Source: Desulfurellaceae bacterium bin18 (GTDB taxonomy: Bacteria > Desulfobacterota > Binatia > Bin18). From it: a stretch of DNA of 64,000 nucleotides. Each line of letters starts with the position of its first letter. The first letter of the stretch is position 1. Under the pieces are notes generated by a model. It did no database searches and was not told the origin of the DNA. It saw only the letters and a list, made by a program, of their open reading frames with translations. Shown here one piece after another: positions 1-9,431 of this stretch. A program made the translations under genes and the position numbers. The stretch covers positions 62,001-126,000 of the forward strand of contig MPMI01000006.1 in NCBI GenBank assembly GCA_002238415.1. The letters are read 5' to 3'.

Positions 1-2
1 TG

Positions 3-752
3 GCAGTTGCCTTTTGTCTGACCACTTTCGGTCAAGGCGGTCTCTTACTGTTCTGGATACCGGGGATACTGGTTGGCGTGCTCTTTATGCGCGCCCTGCC
101 CTGGCTGTCGCAAACCAGGCCGGCACTCACCGACGCGGCTCCGGCCACAGCGCCCATTCCGCGCTCCGCCCTGGCCCTGGTGTTAAGTATCGTCACCCTC
201 GGGGCGTGCGTCCACGCGGGGATGTCAACCTATGTCCCGCTCTATCTGGCCGACCAGGGCGGGGATACGCTCAAGGTCGGCTCGGTGCTGTCCCTATTCC
301 TGATCGCCGGAGCGGTCGGCACGCTGCTGGGTGGGCCGCTGTCCGACCATATCGGCCACAAACGCTTTTTGGTCTATTGTACAGGTCTGCTGTGTCCGTT
401 GATTTCTCTCTTTCTGCGGACAAACGGAACGACCAGCATCGTGATCTTGGGGTTGGCCGGTATGTGTCTGGCTCCGATGTTCTCTGTCACCCTGGTCATC
501 GCTCAAGGCCTCATGCGCGGTCGGCTGGGTATCACCGCCGGTCTCATGACCGGTCTCGGGATTGGGGTGGGCGGTCTGGGTGTCGCCGTCCTCGGAGTTG
601 CGGCCGATATGTGGGGACTTGCAACCACTATGCAGTGTATCGCGCTCTTGCCCCTCCTGCCCTGGATATTAGTCTGGTTTCTCCCTAACGACGCTCCCCA
701 CGCAGTAGAACCAACTCCTGCGCTCCAGTCGGCGGCGGGCAAGAGCGCCTGA
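3..752 (+). CDS. MFS transporter, C-terminal part (5' end outside window)
   Basis: The frame is open from base 3 and ends at 752, so only about 249 C-terminal residues are seen. The product has at least six hydrophobic helices. A DHIGHKR loop follows a glycine-rich helix, matching the cytoplasmic loop motif of major facilitator transporters. This is likely the second six-helix half of a 12-helix inner-membrane permease, perhaps a drug or sugar-efflux type, but the substrate cannot be read from the sequence. The tail after the last helix is short and alanine-rich. An ATG-led ORF in another frame over 14-688 is a shadow: it is arginine-rich and lacks helices. Confidence 0.8.
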   Translation, partial: AVAFCLTTFGQGGLLLFWIPGILVGVLFMRALPWLSQTRPALTDAAPATAPIPRSALALVLSIVTLGACVHAGMSTYVPLYLADQGGDTLKVGSVLSLFLIAGAVGTLLGGPLSDHIGHKRFLVYCTGLLCPLISLFLRTNGTTSIVILGLAGMCLAPMFSVTLVIAQGLMRGRLGITAGLMTGLGIGVGGLGVAVLGVAADMWGLATTMQCIALLPLLPWILVWFLPNDAPHAVEPTPALQSAAGKSA

Positions 753-857
753 CCCCCATCAACACAAAGAATATTCCGGTTGTTTTCGCTGAAGTGATCT
801 GCTAGTTTTCGCCACTGTTACCGGGATTTTCTCGTCTGGGTCGATTGTGAACAACAC

Positions 858-900
858 AACCCCGGAGGCCGTGCACGCGTCAGCCGGGGTTTCTTTTTAT
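858..900 (+). terminator. Terminator-like hairpin ahead of infA
   Basis: Arms AACCCCGG (858-865) and CCGGGGTT (884-891) pair perfectly around an 18-nt loop and are followed by TCTTTTTAT. It lies between the MFS gene and infA. It could end transcription of the MFS gene or act as a leader hairpin or attenuator for infA; the sequence cannot distinguish these. Confidence 0.55.
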
Positions 901-919
901 TGTGTACAGAGGAGGTTTT

Positions 920-1207
920 ATGGCTGGACCACGTCGAAGAGGCGGCGGTGGTGGCAGGCGGAAGCGGAAGGAGCGGAATACCGAGCCCAAGGCTGAAAAA
1001 GATGTCATTGAAATGAATGGGACCGTCACCCAAGTGTTACCCAACGCCTTCTTCCGGGTTGAGCTTGAGAACGGCCACTCCATCCTCGCCCATGTTGCCG
1101 GCAAGATGCGCAAGTTTTTTATCAAAATCATTCAGGGTGACAGCGTCACGGTTCAGCTCTCCCCGTACGATCTCGAACGCGGCCGGATCACCTTCCGCCA
1201 TCGCTAG
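920..1207 (+). CDS. infA: Translation initiation factor IF-1 with basic N-terminal extension
   Basis: This is IF-1, the small OB-fold protein that occupies the ribosomal A site during initiation. The core from about residue 29 to 95 carries the family signatures [21 protein letters not shown] and [14 protein letters not shown]. The ATG at 920 is chosen because AGAGGAGGT sits just upstream (908-916); a GTG at 902 would place that site inside the gene. The protein is 95 residues against about 72 in most bacteria. The extra N-terminal residues form a Gly/Arg/Lys-rich tail ([15 protein letters not shown]), probably flexible and RNA-binding. It stands alone rather than inside a ribosomal-protein operon. 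Confidence 0.95.
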   Translation: MAGPRRRGGGGGRRKRKERNTEPKAEKDVIEMNGTVTQVLPNAFFRVELENGHSILAHVAGKMRKFFIKIIQGDSVTVQLSPYDLERGRITFRHR

Positions 1208-1262
1208 CGTGCGGTCGGGACTCATGGTGCGAGGAAGCGCTCTCCGTAGGTAAGCGGAGCGT

Positions 1263-2102
1263 TTACGCTTCCTCTAGTCCTGCAATTATTGCCTGGACGA
1301 GTTCAAATGCCCGTCGTTTGAGTCGGTCCGCTTCGTCACCACTCACGCTAAAAAAGTCTGCCACAGATGAAGGCCCCAAAGCACGAGGAGAATCAAATTT
1401 CTCCCGAAGAACGTCTAAAGCTTCTTGTAGCAGTTTGTTCTCTCTGAGTGGCCGGAGTTGTTTTGTCATTTCTTGGACGCCAAAAGAGTCGCACAGGACA
1501 TATAGATCGTAAGCGTCTTTTTCCGACCGCCGTTCACCAAAGACGATTGCCTTCATGATCAGACAGGCCGCAGGGTCTGCAATCTTGATCTTTTCCTTAT
1601 TCTCCGCCCCACCCGGAAGTTGACCCTCGATTTCTTTTTCTATGAAGTGGACAAAAACCAGGTCGCTCCCCCGCGCTTTATGGGCCAATAAATCTTGAAT
1701 CCTCTGGTGACGATGGTTTTCCCCGGTTCCGCCGTATTCGGGAGCAAGAAAATCGACTAGGACTGAATACATCTTTCCATTGCTGAGTTCGACGTTTCTT
1801 ACGTAGCGGGCAGGAATTATTTCTCCTTGACTATTTTGCGCTTGGTGATAGCCGCGCGCTTCCAGTCTTTCCAGAAGAGTCTCATATTCTGTTTCCGGAA
1901 TTTCGTTTGTATTAAGAGCAAGGTCCACATCGAGAGAGCCAATATGTACCCTGTCAGATATTTCTTCCGTCAGGAAAAAAGGAACCCATCCCCCAATAAG
2001 AACCATATGGTCTCGGTACGGTTTGAGGTATGTGAACAATTCCAGGAGAACAGAAAGGCAGACTTGAACACTATCGTCGGGATAATCGTCTCTGGATGGC
2101 AC
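1263..2102 (-). CDS. AbiEii-type nucleotidyltransferase (toxin-like), partner of the giant SIR2/AbiEi protein
   Basis: A 279-residue protein of the nucleotidyltransferase fold. The visible signature is GGW (37-39), then SLDVD with the metal-binding pair D58 and D60, and a likely third acid at D117 (VDF). A K184 and KDxxDL (K195-L200) segment resembles the C-terminal signature of AbiEii/DUF1814 toxins. AbiEii toxins are GTP-binding or tRNA-modifying nucleotidyltransferases neutralised by AbiEi; that role is inferred here from family and context. The start is GTG at 2102, 9 bp after the stop of the upstream giant gene, with GGGGGAAAG as ribosome binding site, so the two genes are cotranscribed. 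All key acids are present, so it may be active. A plain antibiotic-type nucleotidyltransferase is the alternative. Confidence 0.75.
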   Translation of the reverse strand: MPSRDDYPDDSVQVCLSVLLELFTYLKPYRDHMVLIGGWVPFFLTEEISDRVHIGSLDVDLALNTNEIPETEYETLLERLEARGYHQAQNSQGEIIPARYVRNVELSNGKMYSVLVDFLAPEYGGTGENHRHQRIQDLLAHKARGSDLVFVHFIEKEIEGQLPGGAENKEKIKIADPAACLIMKAIVFGERRSEKDAYDLYVLCDSFGVQEMTKQLRPLRENKLLQEALDVLREKFDSPRALGPSSVADFFSVSGDEADRLKRRAFELVQAIIAGLEEA

Positions 2103-2111
2103 CCTTTCCCC

Positions 2112-5100
2112 CTAAAATGCTAGCAGCTTTTCTCGTATGAACTCAGCTTGTTCACGCCCGCGCCCACCATAACTATACAAGTCGAGATAAAGCTGTACCG
2201 CACTCACAACGTGATAGCCTTCGACTTCCTGTAATCCATAGAAAACCCCTTCGTCATAAGGGGTCAGGAGGAAAATGTTTGCACCAGTATCAACAGGCTT
2301 GAGGTCTAATTCCTGCTGAAAGGCTTCTATATCCCCAGCGAAATAGAGCGCAGTCATACTGTGTCGTATGAAAGGTGCACATCTGTCGGCTCCGGTGAAC
2401 AAGGTCAGCGCGTATCCAATCTTCTTGGTGTCACAATACTGCTTTACCCTCTCTTCAAGAGCAGGAATCTTATCGAGAGAAAAAAGCGAGCGAGGTGCGT
2501 TATTTTCATACCTGTAGGCCTCTCGCCAGGCATCGAGGAGGCCAGAAGGGTCTTTGAGCACAAGTCGTTTCTTCTGATCGAACTCAATAAATTCGTTGTT
2601 GAAGAGTTCCTGCTTGACTTTGTAAGCCTGCCCAATACTCATATGGACCGTCTCAGCTAGCTCTTTTAACTTCCAGGCTCGTTTCGGTTCAACGAGCAGC
2701 GCCCTAATCAGGCGAGTCGAGACAGGCGCAAAGAGGGTCTTTATTCGACCCCGCCGGCGCTTTGCTGCCCGTTGTTGTGCGGCCGTTTTAATATAAATGC
2801 CGTCAAATTTAACAAGGGCGTTTCCGGCTAGATCAACGTAGCCAACGTTGTTCTCTTCACAGATTTTCCTACCCCTTTCCGAAATCGACGGAGCCAGAAT
2901 AACGCCGTACGATATGGAAAGCTTTTCCAAGAACTGCTGAAGTTGGATGATAGCGTGGCGGAGATAGCGGGGTTCGGCGGACGTTTTTGCTTCGACAAGA
3001 ATTTGTCTTTCCTTCCCTTCGTTCTTGATCGTGACGATTGCGTCAGGCCGAATTCCTCCTCGCTGGGGAGCTACGTCCACCTTAATATCATCGCTATCCG
3101 TGACCCGCTGGAGGAGGTTCAAGAGGACTTCTCGACCTCGAAGTAACAAATCTTCCTCATTGCTATACTTCGGAAAGGCAAAGCGAAGGATCTCTGCCGC
3201 GTATTCCTGGGGAGTCCGATTTAGGAATGTCTGGAGACGATTGGGAGTCCTTTTTTCACGAGCCTCTCGAACTCGTCGTTCCGCGTTATTCTCCGAACGT
3301 TTTGCTAAATCTCGCAATGCACGTCGTACCGGTTGGGTCAACCAAAAAGGGATGGAAGGAAGGGGTTTGCTTCCTCCCCTATCTCCTGTCTCATCAAATC
3401 CGAGATTCCAGAATACCGCGAGCGTTCCTGCTAAGACATGGTCGTATTGGTCTTTCCCCGGTCCGTATAGCTCAGGATTGAATTGGTCTTGGAGAAGGGG
3501 GCCAGACCAGGGGGAAGAAACCTGGGTTGTCGTTGTTTCAAGCTGGCGTGTCGTATCTTCCAAGGACCGACGTGAATGGTTAACCGAAACGATTAGAATC
3601 CTGCAGGCTAATAAAACACTCCGCATCAAGAGCTCGCCAGCGATATTCCTTCCCTTCTCTCCATATCGTTCTTGTATTAGAGCTTCTCCGTGAGTTGGGC
3701 TCGCGGCAGCTCGGAAAGCGTATCGTAAGCTTCTCGCGTGGATTGTCTGTCTATCCGGGAAGAATCGTTCATCTGCCGAAGCTGAAAGCGAGGGTTCTCT
3801 AAGTTGATGTCTAAGGACTCCAATCAAGTGTTCGGTAAGCCATTCCCGCAATAGCTTTTCTTTACCTCTCACAGAAACTTTTAGCTCAACGGAACGACAC
3901 GCCTCAAAAAGGAGCGTTCCTAATTCTACTAAGGAATGAAACATGTCAGGGCCAGTTTCGATAGCTTGAGTAACCCGAGAGAGTTCATCGAACTGGTGCC
4001 CATTGGAGGGTAGGTCAGATAGAGACTTGCCCAACCGAATGAATGGGAAAATCAATTCAGACGGTGCACATAAGAATAGTAACTGTTGGGATACTTTTTG
4101 CAGAGAACTGTTCTCATGACTTTTCTGCTTTTCACTCGCGAATTTTTCTATCACCTCTTGGAATCGTTCCTCCTCAGGCCATAGAGGTAACGGACCGATC
4201 AGAGCATCAAACTTCTCAAGAGGGAGAGTGCTTAAGTGCTCAAATCCTCGCACTAAATCCCGCATGAGTTGGAAGTGAGTACTCAAGAGATAAGAACAAT
4301 AAAAATTCCGTAGCGCTTGTGTCGAAATTGCTGGATCATCTGAGGCGAGAGCGTCTTCAAGCTCTCGAATTGTGCTGGCAAGAGGAGGATCGACTTCTTC
4401 GAGCAAAGCAAAGAAATGGTCAAAAAGTTTTCTCCTGGTGAAAGAATTTGCAACTAGAGGAAGAAAAAGAAGGGAAACCTCCTCCTGACCACCAACACGA
4501 AATGGCTGACCATCCGGGGTTTCTACAATACTTCCGTCAATCGTCCGTTCCAACTGGATTCCTATATAGAAAGGATGGAGGAAGGAGAGCTCCGTCGGTC
4601 TTTCCCCGGAGAGAAATTGGGTAAGAATGCGACACGCCTGCTTTTCTATTTCTTCCTGGTTGAGCGTTATCTCAAAATACTCCTCCTGCGGACCCGTGCC
4701 CTGAAAAGTTCGAGTAAACTCAAAGCTGAGTCCTAGCGCAACGCCGATCAGACGCCGGAAAACCGGGTGGAATTCTTTGAGGAGCTTTTGTGAGAAAAAA
4801 GGTGCTAAGAGCTTAAGGAGCAAGTGCTGAACTGAGACCTTCGCTTTCTCGTCGTCCGAATTGACAATCTGTAAGACATCAAGAGTAAGCTCCTCAATAT
4901 ATCGCAAAATAGGACGGTGGCTATCGATATTCGTTGAGATGAATCCTTCTATCCATTCTAGAAATTCCTTCAGATATTTGTCCCGCCCATCGCCCCATGC
5001 TCTGGAGATGAGACCTTTCCAAAAGAGCTGTTCTAGCTGGCTATTTCCGGCGGCATTCTCGAAGACTTCGACTAATTCGTTGCTGATTTCCCTTTTCCGA

Positions 5101-8100
5101 TTCTGAGATAATTGAGGAGATTCAAGAGTCCATAAATTCCATATGGTTTTGCTCAGAACCTGACTCAGAGTATGACTGATAAGGAGAGACAGGCGTTCCG
5201 AATTAGCTTCAGGGAGGGTGAACCCAGGAGCCCTTTTCAGGTCGCGGAGCAGTTCATCAATATGCACCGCATCCAAGTTGTAGTTAAAGCGCTTCAGCAA
5301 CCACAGCAGGACATCTCCGACATCTAAGAACCGATATCCATCTTGGTGAAGCTGCCAGACGAGCGTAAGCTGGCGGTCTTCAGAGAGTTGGCTAGAGTCT
5401 TCCAACCAACTCAGAACATCTTCTGTTCCTATCACAGAGACTTCCGAGAAAGCGTTTCGTGCCCTCCCTGCGATGTCTATTATTTGTTGATCTTGAAGAA
5501 GTGGGCCTCGTGAATCAGTCAAAAGGCGGGAGCATAGATCGTCTGTCCATAAGGCGGCCTGTCGATCTCGTGCGTATGAGAGAAGGATAAGCGGCTGCTG
5601 AAAGAAGTCACGCAGAGAAGCATGAATGCCTATATCAGGCGGGTCAGTAGATGGGAGTTCCTCTGCGACATCACTCCTAAATGCTTCCGTAATAGCTGCT
5701 TTGAGATTAGTCGCTATCTGAAGGGCCTCTCGATAAATGTTTTCTTCAGCAATTTCTTTTCCTAGTTGAAGCCAAGCAATTGGACCCACGATTATCCGCG
5801 TGGGCCAGCCTGAGCCATCAGTTAGCCAGCGTTCAAGCAGACCGGCTTCAAGCCACGACAGGAGAGTTGAAAGAGAAAATACGAATGGTTTGTCTAAACT
5901 GACAGGACTCCGTATATCTGCCTCGGCAAACGGGTCGGGGTGAGTCTTCCGAATTTGCGCTTCCTCTTCTGGGAAAAGAACACCAGCATTTACTAATGCC
6001 CCAAAGAGATCAGATGAGGAGATGGCACACTCAGGCGAAATAGATTCTCGCCCTTCTGGAGATAAATAATCATCGACGTAATAGGCCCCGGAAGTAACTG
6101 CCAGTCCGACATCCCAGGCGGATAGGCCGAGCTTTCGACACGTTATTTCGTCAAGCGGGTTCTTTTGGTTGTTTACTTCTTCAACGATTTCTACTCTTCC
6201 ACGTTCAGCGAGAAGGCGACTTTGGAGGTATTTATATTGTTCCCGGTAGGCCGGGAACTGGTTCACGCTCAGTTGCGCTATCTCCTGCTCTATCCAGACT
6301 CTCGCTCCGGGAAAGAAAAGAGCCGACTTGCCTGCTCGACCGATCGCTTCCAGGACTTCTCCTGTCACACCCAAAACCCCCAACGTCAGTAAAGCAGTTT
6401 GGTCTAGGATGATTCCGCCCGAGGGGATCTGTAGTCTTTTTGTCCCGAAAGCGAGGCGGGAGAATCCACACAGTAGAGGTGTTTCTCTACTCCCTTTTCT
6501 CCACAGAACAGTTCTCGCTACCCATAGAAAAAGTGGTGTTCGCGGTGAGCGATCAGCGTATGCAAAAAAGGGGATGCCACCCGCACGATAGAAATCTTCG
6601 GTCGCTCGTAATACCTGCGTCTGTTGAGAGAGAGCTTCTATAGCCTCCTCACTCGGTATGGCGCGAAGATACGCATTTTGCTTCAGTTCTGGCCGTCTTC
6701 CTATAATCTCCCAAGCCTCTTCACTACGCCCGCTTCCGAGACCTGCTTCAATGAGGTACGGAGCAAATTCATGACAATCTGGGAATTTCTCTAACGCCTC
6801 CTTGGCAACATTAAAGGCTTTACTAAAGGCTCCTGGGTCATACGCTTCTCGTTGGACGTAAGCGATGTACAAGTTCCTATATAGATCGCTTCCAGATTCT
6901 GAGTGTTCGCGAAGGTCCTCCCAGATTGCTACTGCTTTGTCGATCTCTCCGGTAGACGCCCAGGCTGTCGCTTCATTAAAGCGGAAGGAGTAATACAATG
7001 TGGAATTGTCTGAATAACGGTCTTGATGTGACTCTAAGAATTCAGCAGATTCTCGGTGCTGTCCGAGCTTTTGGAACAGGTTGCACTTGAGCTCTACTAA
7101 CGGGAGCGTAATATATCCTTCTCCCTCTATCTCTCTCACAATTTGAAGTGTTTCTTCATTCTGACCAAGTTGTTCTAGTAAATTTGCTCGTAATAACTTG
7201 TGCTCAAAACTGGGAAGCAATTCTTCCAAACATTCAGCTTGCTCAAGGGCCTCTGTAAGCGTACCCTTCTGTCTCAAAAGATGGACGCAGTTCTTTCTGA
7301 GGAGCATGTTTCGTGGATGTTCGGTGAGCGCTAATTGTATTGTCGCAAGTGCTCCTTCCTGATCGTTTCGATGTGACAGGACCATCCCTCCCATGAGAGC
7401 TCGGAAAGGTCCGTCTTCTAATGATTCATCAAGAAGGGCGAGGGCTTCAGCATGCCGCTCTTGTTCTAATAGCAGCTCCAACAAGGCCAGGATGAGTGCC
7501 TGTTGTACCTCTGACTTCTCCCCTTGTAAGAGCGCCTGCCGGTAAGTTTGTTCGGCCTCTGATTTTTTCCCATCTCGTTTCAGCGCATCTCCCTTAAGGA
7601 GTAACTTTTCATCGCTTGTCAAGTTGTTCTGAAAAAGGCTCTCGATAAACTCAAGAGGTGGAGAAGATGTACCGGCTAGATGCTCAGCTAAAACTCGCTC
7701 ACGTGGCATAGGAGACAGCGACTGAAGCCGACGGAGAATGCTTTGCTGCGCTTCATCTTCATGGAGAATGCGATGGAAGGAGAGGAGAGAGGAGAGAACG
7801 AGAACGAGACCCTCTGGATATTGGTCGGCGAATCCCTCAAAAGCGCTCAGAACCTCCTGGTAGCGCTCCCGGATCGTCTTGAGGAGTTCTTCTCTATTCA
7901 CCCCAGGGGCTTCCCATTCTTCTGTGACTATGCGTCGGAGCATATTGTCAGTCATCCCAGCAACGATAAAAAGCCCTTGAGGAAAGTCTCTGGAGAGGGT
8001 CCAAGCTCTATCGAGCAAGTCTAGGGTGGGCTCTGCGGTATCATCTTGTGACGATTCCATTGCCAGACGCGCTTGTTGGATAACAAATTCCAGGTTGTTC

Positions 8101-9431
8101 TCATCGCCATTTGGATAAAGCTCATGAAACCGGCCTTCATCATTACGTAAAAGGGCAACGAGACCGAGAATCTCTTTTCCTCTCGTTTCTTGAGCCTCTG
8201 CGCTTCCGGAAAGAAGAGGCTCGACCTTTTGAAAGTCCCCAAGATGGAGTAAGACTTCAGCAGCTTGAAGGCGGCGTTTCTCTGCGAAGGGTTGAAGTGC
8301 TTCAGCCTTGAGAAAGAGCTCTCGCGCTTCCTCGCTTTTTTGCCGTCTGGCGGCGACAGCGGCTGAGGCCAATAAGACTCGTTGATGGAAAGATTTGAAT
8401 TCAATCTTTTGACCAAGCCCTGGATTGGCCCCAAAATTATCGATTTTCTTCAAGACACGTTGCAGATGATCTTCTGCATCAACAAAGTGCGATTGCTCAA
8501 GCGCTTGAACGACCGGAGTGTAATCCTCGCTGAGGACTTCGAGAAGTTGTTGCTCGGCTACGCTGAGTTCTGATGATTCGAGGCTTCTCGCAGCATAAAG
8601 TGGTTGGGACTTTATTTCACGCGAACGAATCGTTTCAGCTTCATTAGAAAGGTCAGTAAGAAAAATTTCGAGATTGTCGTATGAACCAAGTTCTATAACA
8701 TGGATATTTCTTAGCCTTAATAAAGCATTACGACGCTGGTGGGCGGTGCTATCAATGAGAATATAATGGGTCCGCGCCAAGTCTCCTTGAGCATCAAGAA
8801 TGCCCTGGAGCTGATGTTCAAGGTCTGGGTCACTGAGACTGTATCCAACGAAGAGAAAGGAATATCGGGCAACCCATGAACAGAGCGTCGCGTTTATGGC
8901 TCTATGTTGAGGATATCTCGCGTAATCCCGTCTGGAAAAAACGAGAGAATCTGGATGCTTGAAGTCCCCATGGGGCTTGAGGACTAGGAGCCCGTCACCA
9001 GTAAGGCTCAGTTCTTCGTTTGTTGCGGCGCTTGCATAGGGAATCTTTCTCTGCTCAAGAACCCGTTCAAAGAGATCATCGAAATTCGTTGTAACAATTT
9101 TCGATGGATTAAGATCAAGCAAACACTCATGTAGTGCATTAGAACGGAGGTCGGATACCTGAAGATTATCTCGAAGAAATTCTACAAGTGAGGGGCGACT
9201 GAAATTCGCCTCAAAAAGAGAAGCGACCTCTAAGGGGTCTGTTGACTCTACCTCAGGTCCAAGTCTTTCGACCATCTCTTCAACTAACTCTCCCCAGAGA
9301 GGCAGTCCACTTGATCGGGATATTCCACTTCCAGCGAAAAGAACCCACTCTCCCCTAGCGATGTGACGAGCGAGTTCAACTGCCTGGAGACGGTCTTCTT
9401 CACTCAAATAGCTAAATTTATTAGAACCCAT
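2112..9431 (-). CDS. Giant 2439-residue SIR2 - TPR - PIN-like - PD-(D/E)XK - winged-helix - AbiEi fusion protein
   Basis: One uninterrupted frame of 2439 residues. Residues 1-260 form a SIR2-type NAD-binding domain: GSGIS (34-38), TTNFD (114-118), KPHGD with candidate catalytic H154, and FVGYSLSDPDL (204-214). About 300-990 is a helical solenoid with TPR-like spacing. Two PIN-like segments follow, about 1005-1130 (D1010, D1120, D1121) and 1185-1300 (TDD at 1296-1298); this call is tentative. About 1340-2090 I do not recognise. About 2100-2220 has a PD-(D/E)XK-like core (D2130, then E2147-A-K2149), a winged helix lies at about 2240-2285, and the end resembles AbiEi-family type IV antitoxins. 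The nucleotidyltransferase gene follows 9 bp later. GC is far below the neighbours, suggesting transfer. I infer an NAD-degrading or abortive-infection effector carrying its own antitoxin/sensor module. No separate AbiEi gene is present. Confidence 0.85.
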   Translation of the reverse strand: MGSNKFSYLSEEDRLQAVELARHIARGEWVLFAGSGISRSSGLPLWGELVEEMVERLGPEVESTDPLEVASLFEANFSRPSLVEFLRDNLQVSDLRSNALHECLLDLNPSKIVTTNFDDLFERVLEQRKIPYASAATNEELSLTGDGLLVLKPHGDFKHPDSLVFSRRDYARYPQHRAINATLCSWVARYSFLFVGYSLSDPDLEHQLQGILDAQGDLARTHYILIDSTAHQRRNALLRLRNIHVIELGSYDNLEIFLTDLSNEAETIRSREIKSQPLYAARSLESSELSVAEQQLLEVLSEDYTPVVQALEQSHFVDAEDHLQRVLKKIDNFGANPGLGQKIEFKSFHQRVLLASAAVAARRQKSEEARELFLKAEALQPFAEKRRLQAAEVLLHLGDFQKVEPLLSGSAEAQETRGKEILGLVALLRNDEGRFHELYPNGDENNLEFVIQQARLAMESSQDDTAEPTLDLLDRAWTLSRDFPQGLFIVAGMTDNMLRRIVTEEWEAPGVNREELLKTIRERYQEVLSAFEGFADQYPEGLVLVLSSLLSFHRILHEDEAQQSILRRLQSLSPMPRERVLAEHLAGTSSPPLEFIESLFQNNLTSDEKLLLKGDALKRDGKKSEAEQTYRQALLQGEKSEVQQALILALLELLLEQERHAEALALLDESLEDGPFRALMGGMVLSHRNDQEGALATIQLALTEHPRNMLLRKNCVHLLRQKGTLTEALEQAECLEELLPSFEHKLLRANLLEQLGQNEETLQIVREIEGEGYITLPLVELKCNLFQKLGQHRESAEFLESHQDRYSDNSTLYYSFRFNEATAWASTGEIDKAVAIWEDLREHSESGSDLYRNLYIAYVQREAYDPGAFSKAFNVAKEALEKFPDCHEFAPYLIEAGLGSGRSEEAWEIIGRRPELKQNAYLRAIPSEEAIEALSQQTQVLRATEDFYRAGGIPFFAYADRSPRTPLFLWVARTVLWRKGSRETPLLCGFSRLAFGTKRLQIPSGGIILDQTALLTLGVLGVTGEVLEAIGRAGKSALFFPGARVWIEQEIAQLSVNQFPAYREQYKYLQSRLLAERGRVEIVEEVNNQKNPLDEITCRKLGLSAWDVGLAVTSGAYYVDDYLSPEGRESISPECAISSSDLFGALVNAGVLFPEEEAQIRKTHPDPFAEADIRSPVSLDKPFVFSLSTLLSWLEAGLLERWLTDGSGWPTRIIVGPIAWLQLGKEIAEENIYREALQIATNLKAAITEAFRSDVAEELPSTDPPDIGIHASLRDFFQQPLILLSYARDRQAALWTDDLCSRLLTDSRGPLLQDQQIIDIAGRARNAFSEVSVIGTEDVLSWLEDSSQLSEDRQLTLVWQLHQDGYRFLDVGDVLLWLLKRFNYNLDAVHIDELLRDLKRAPGFTLPEANSERLSLLISHTLSQVLSKTIWNLWTLESPQLSQNRKREISNELVEVFENAAGNSQLEQLFWKGLISRAWGDGRDKYLKEFLEWIEGFISTNIDSHRPILRYIEELTLDVLQIVNSDDEKAKVSVQHLLLKLLAPFFSQKLLKEFHPVFRRLIGVALGLSFEFTRTFQGTGPQEEYFEITLNQEEIEKQACRILTQFLSGERPTELSFLHPFYIGIQLERTIDGSIVETPDGQPFRVGGQEEVSLLFLPLVANSFTRRKLFDHFFALLEEVDPPLASTIRELEDALASDDPAISTQALRNFYCSYLLSTHFQLMRDLVRGFEHLSTLPLEKFDALIGPLPLWPEEERFQEVIEKFASEKQKSHENSSLQKVSQQLLFLCAPSELIFPFIRLGKSLSDLPSNGHQFDELSRVTQAIETGPDMFHSLVELGTLLFEACRSVELKVSVRGKEKLLREWLTEHLIGVLRHQLREPSLSASADERFFPDRQTIHARSLRYAFRAAASPTHGEALIQERYGEKGRNIAGELLMRSVLLACRILIVSVNHSRRSLEDTTRQLETTTTQVSSPWSGPLLQDQFNPELYGPGKDQYDHVLAGTLAVFWNLGFDETGDRGGSKPLPSIPFWLTQPVRRALRDLAKRSENNAERRVREAREKRTPNRLQTFLNRTPQEYAAEILRFAFPKYSNEEDLLLRGREVLLNLLQRVTDSDDIKVDVAPQRGGIRPDAIVTIKNEGKERQILVEAKTSAEPRYLRHAIIQLQQFLEKLSISYGVILAPSISERGRKICEENNVGYVDLAGNALVKFDGIYIKTAAQQRAAKRRRGRIKTLFAPVSTRLIRALLVEPKRAWKLKELAETVHMSIGQAYKVKQELFNNEFIEFDQKKRLVLKDPSGLLDAWREAYRYENNAPRSLFSLDKIPALEERVKQYCDTKKIGYALTLFTGADRCAPFIRHSMTALYFAGDIEAFQQELDLKPVDTGANIFLLTPYDEGVFYGLQEVEGYHVVSAVQLYLDLYSYGGRGREQAEFIREKLLAF

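Noticed and set aside
846..919. Riboswitch or cold-shock leader for infA
   Set aside because: Only one simple GC stem followed by T bases; it looks like an ordinary terminator.
2361..2660. Plus-strand frames opposite the giant gene (for example 2361-2660, 3025-3693)
   Set aside because: They are antisense shadows of a continuous domain-bearing frame, with no binding sites or family patterns.
2112..9431. The giant gene as an assembly join of separate SIR2 and AbiEi genes
   Set aside because: A single 7.3-kb frame has no stop, uniform composition and smooth helical sequence between domains. A random join would be unlikely to keep the frame.
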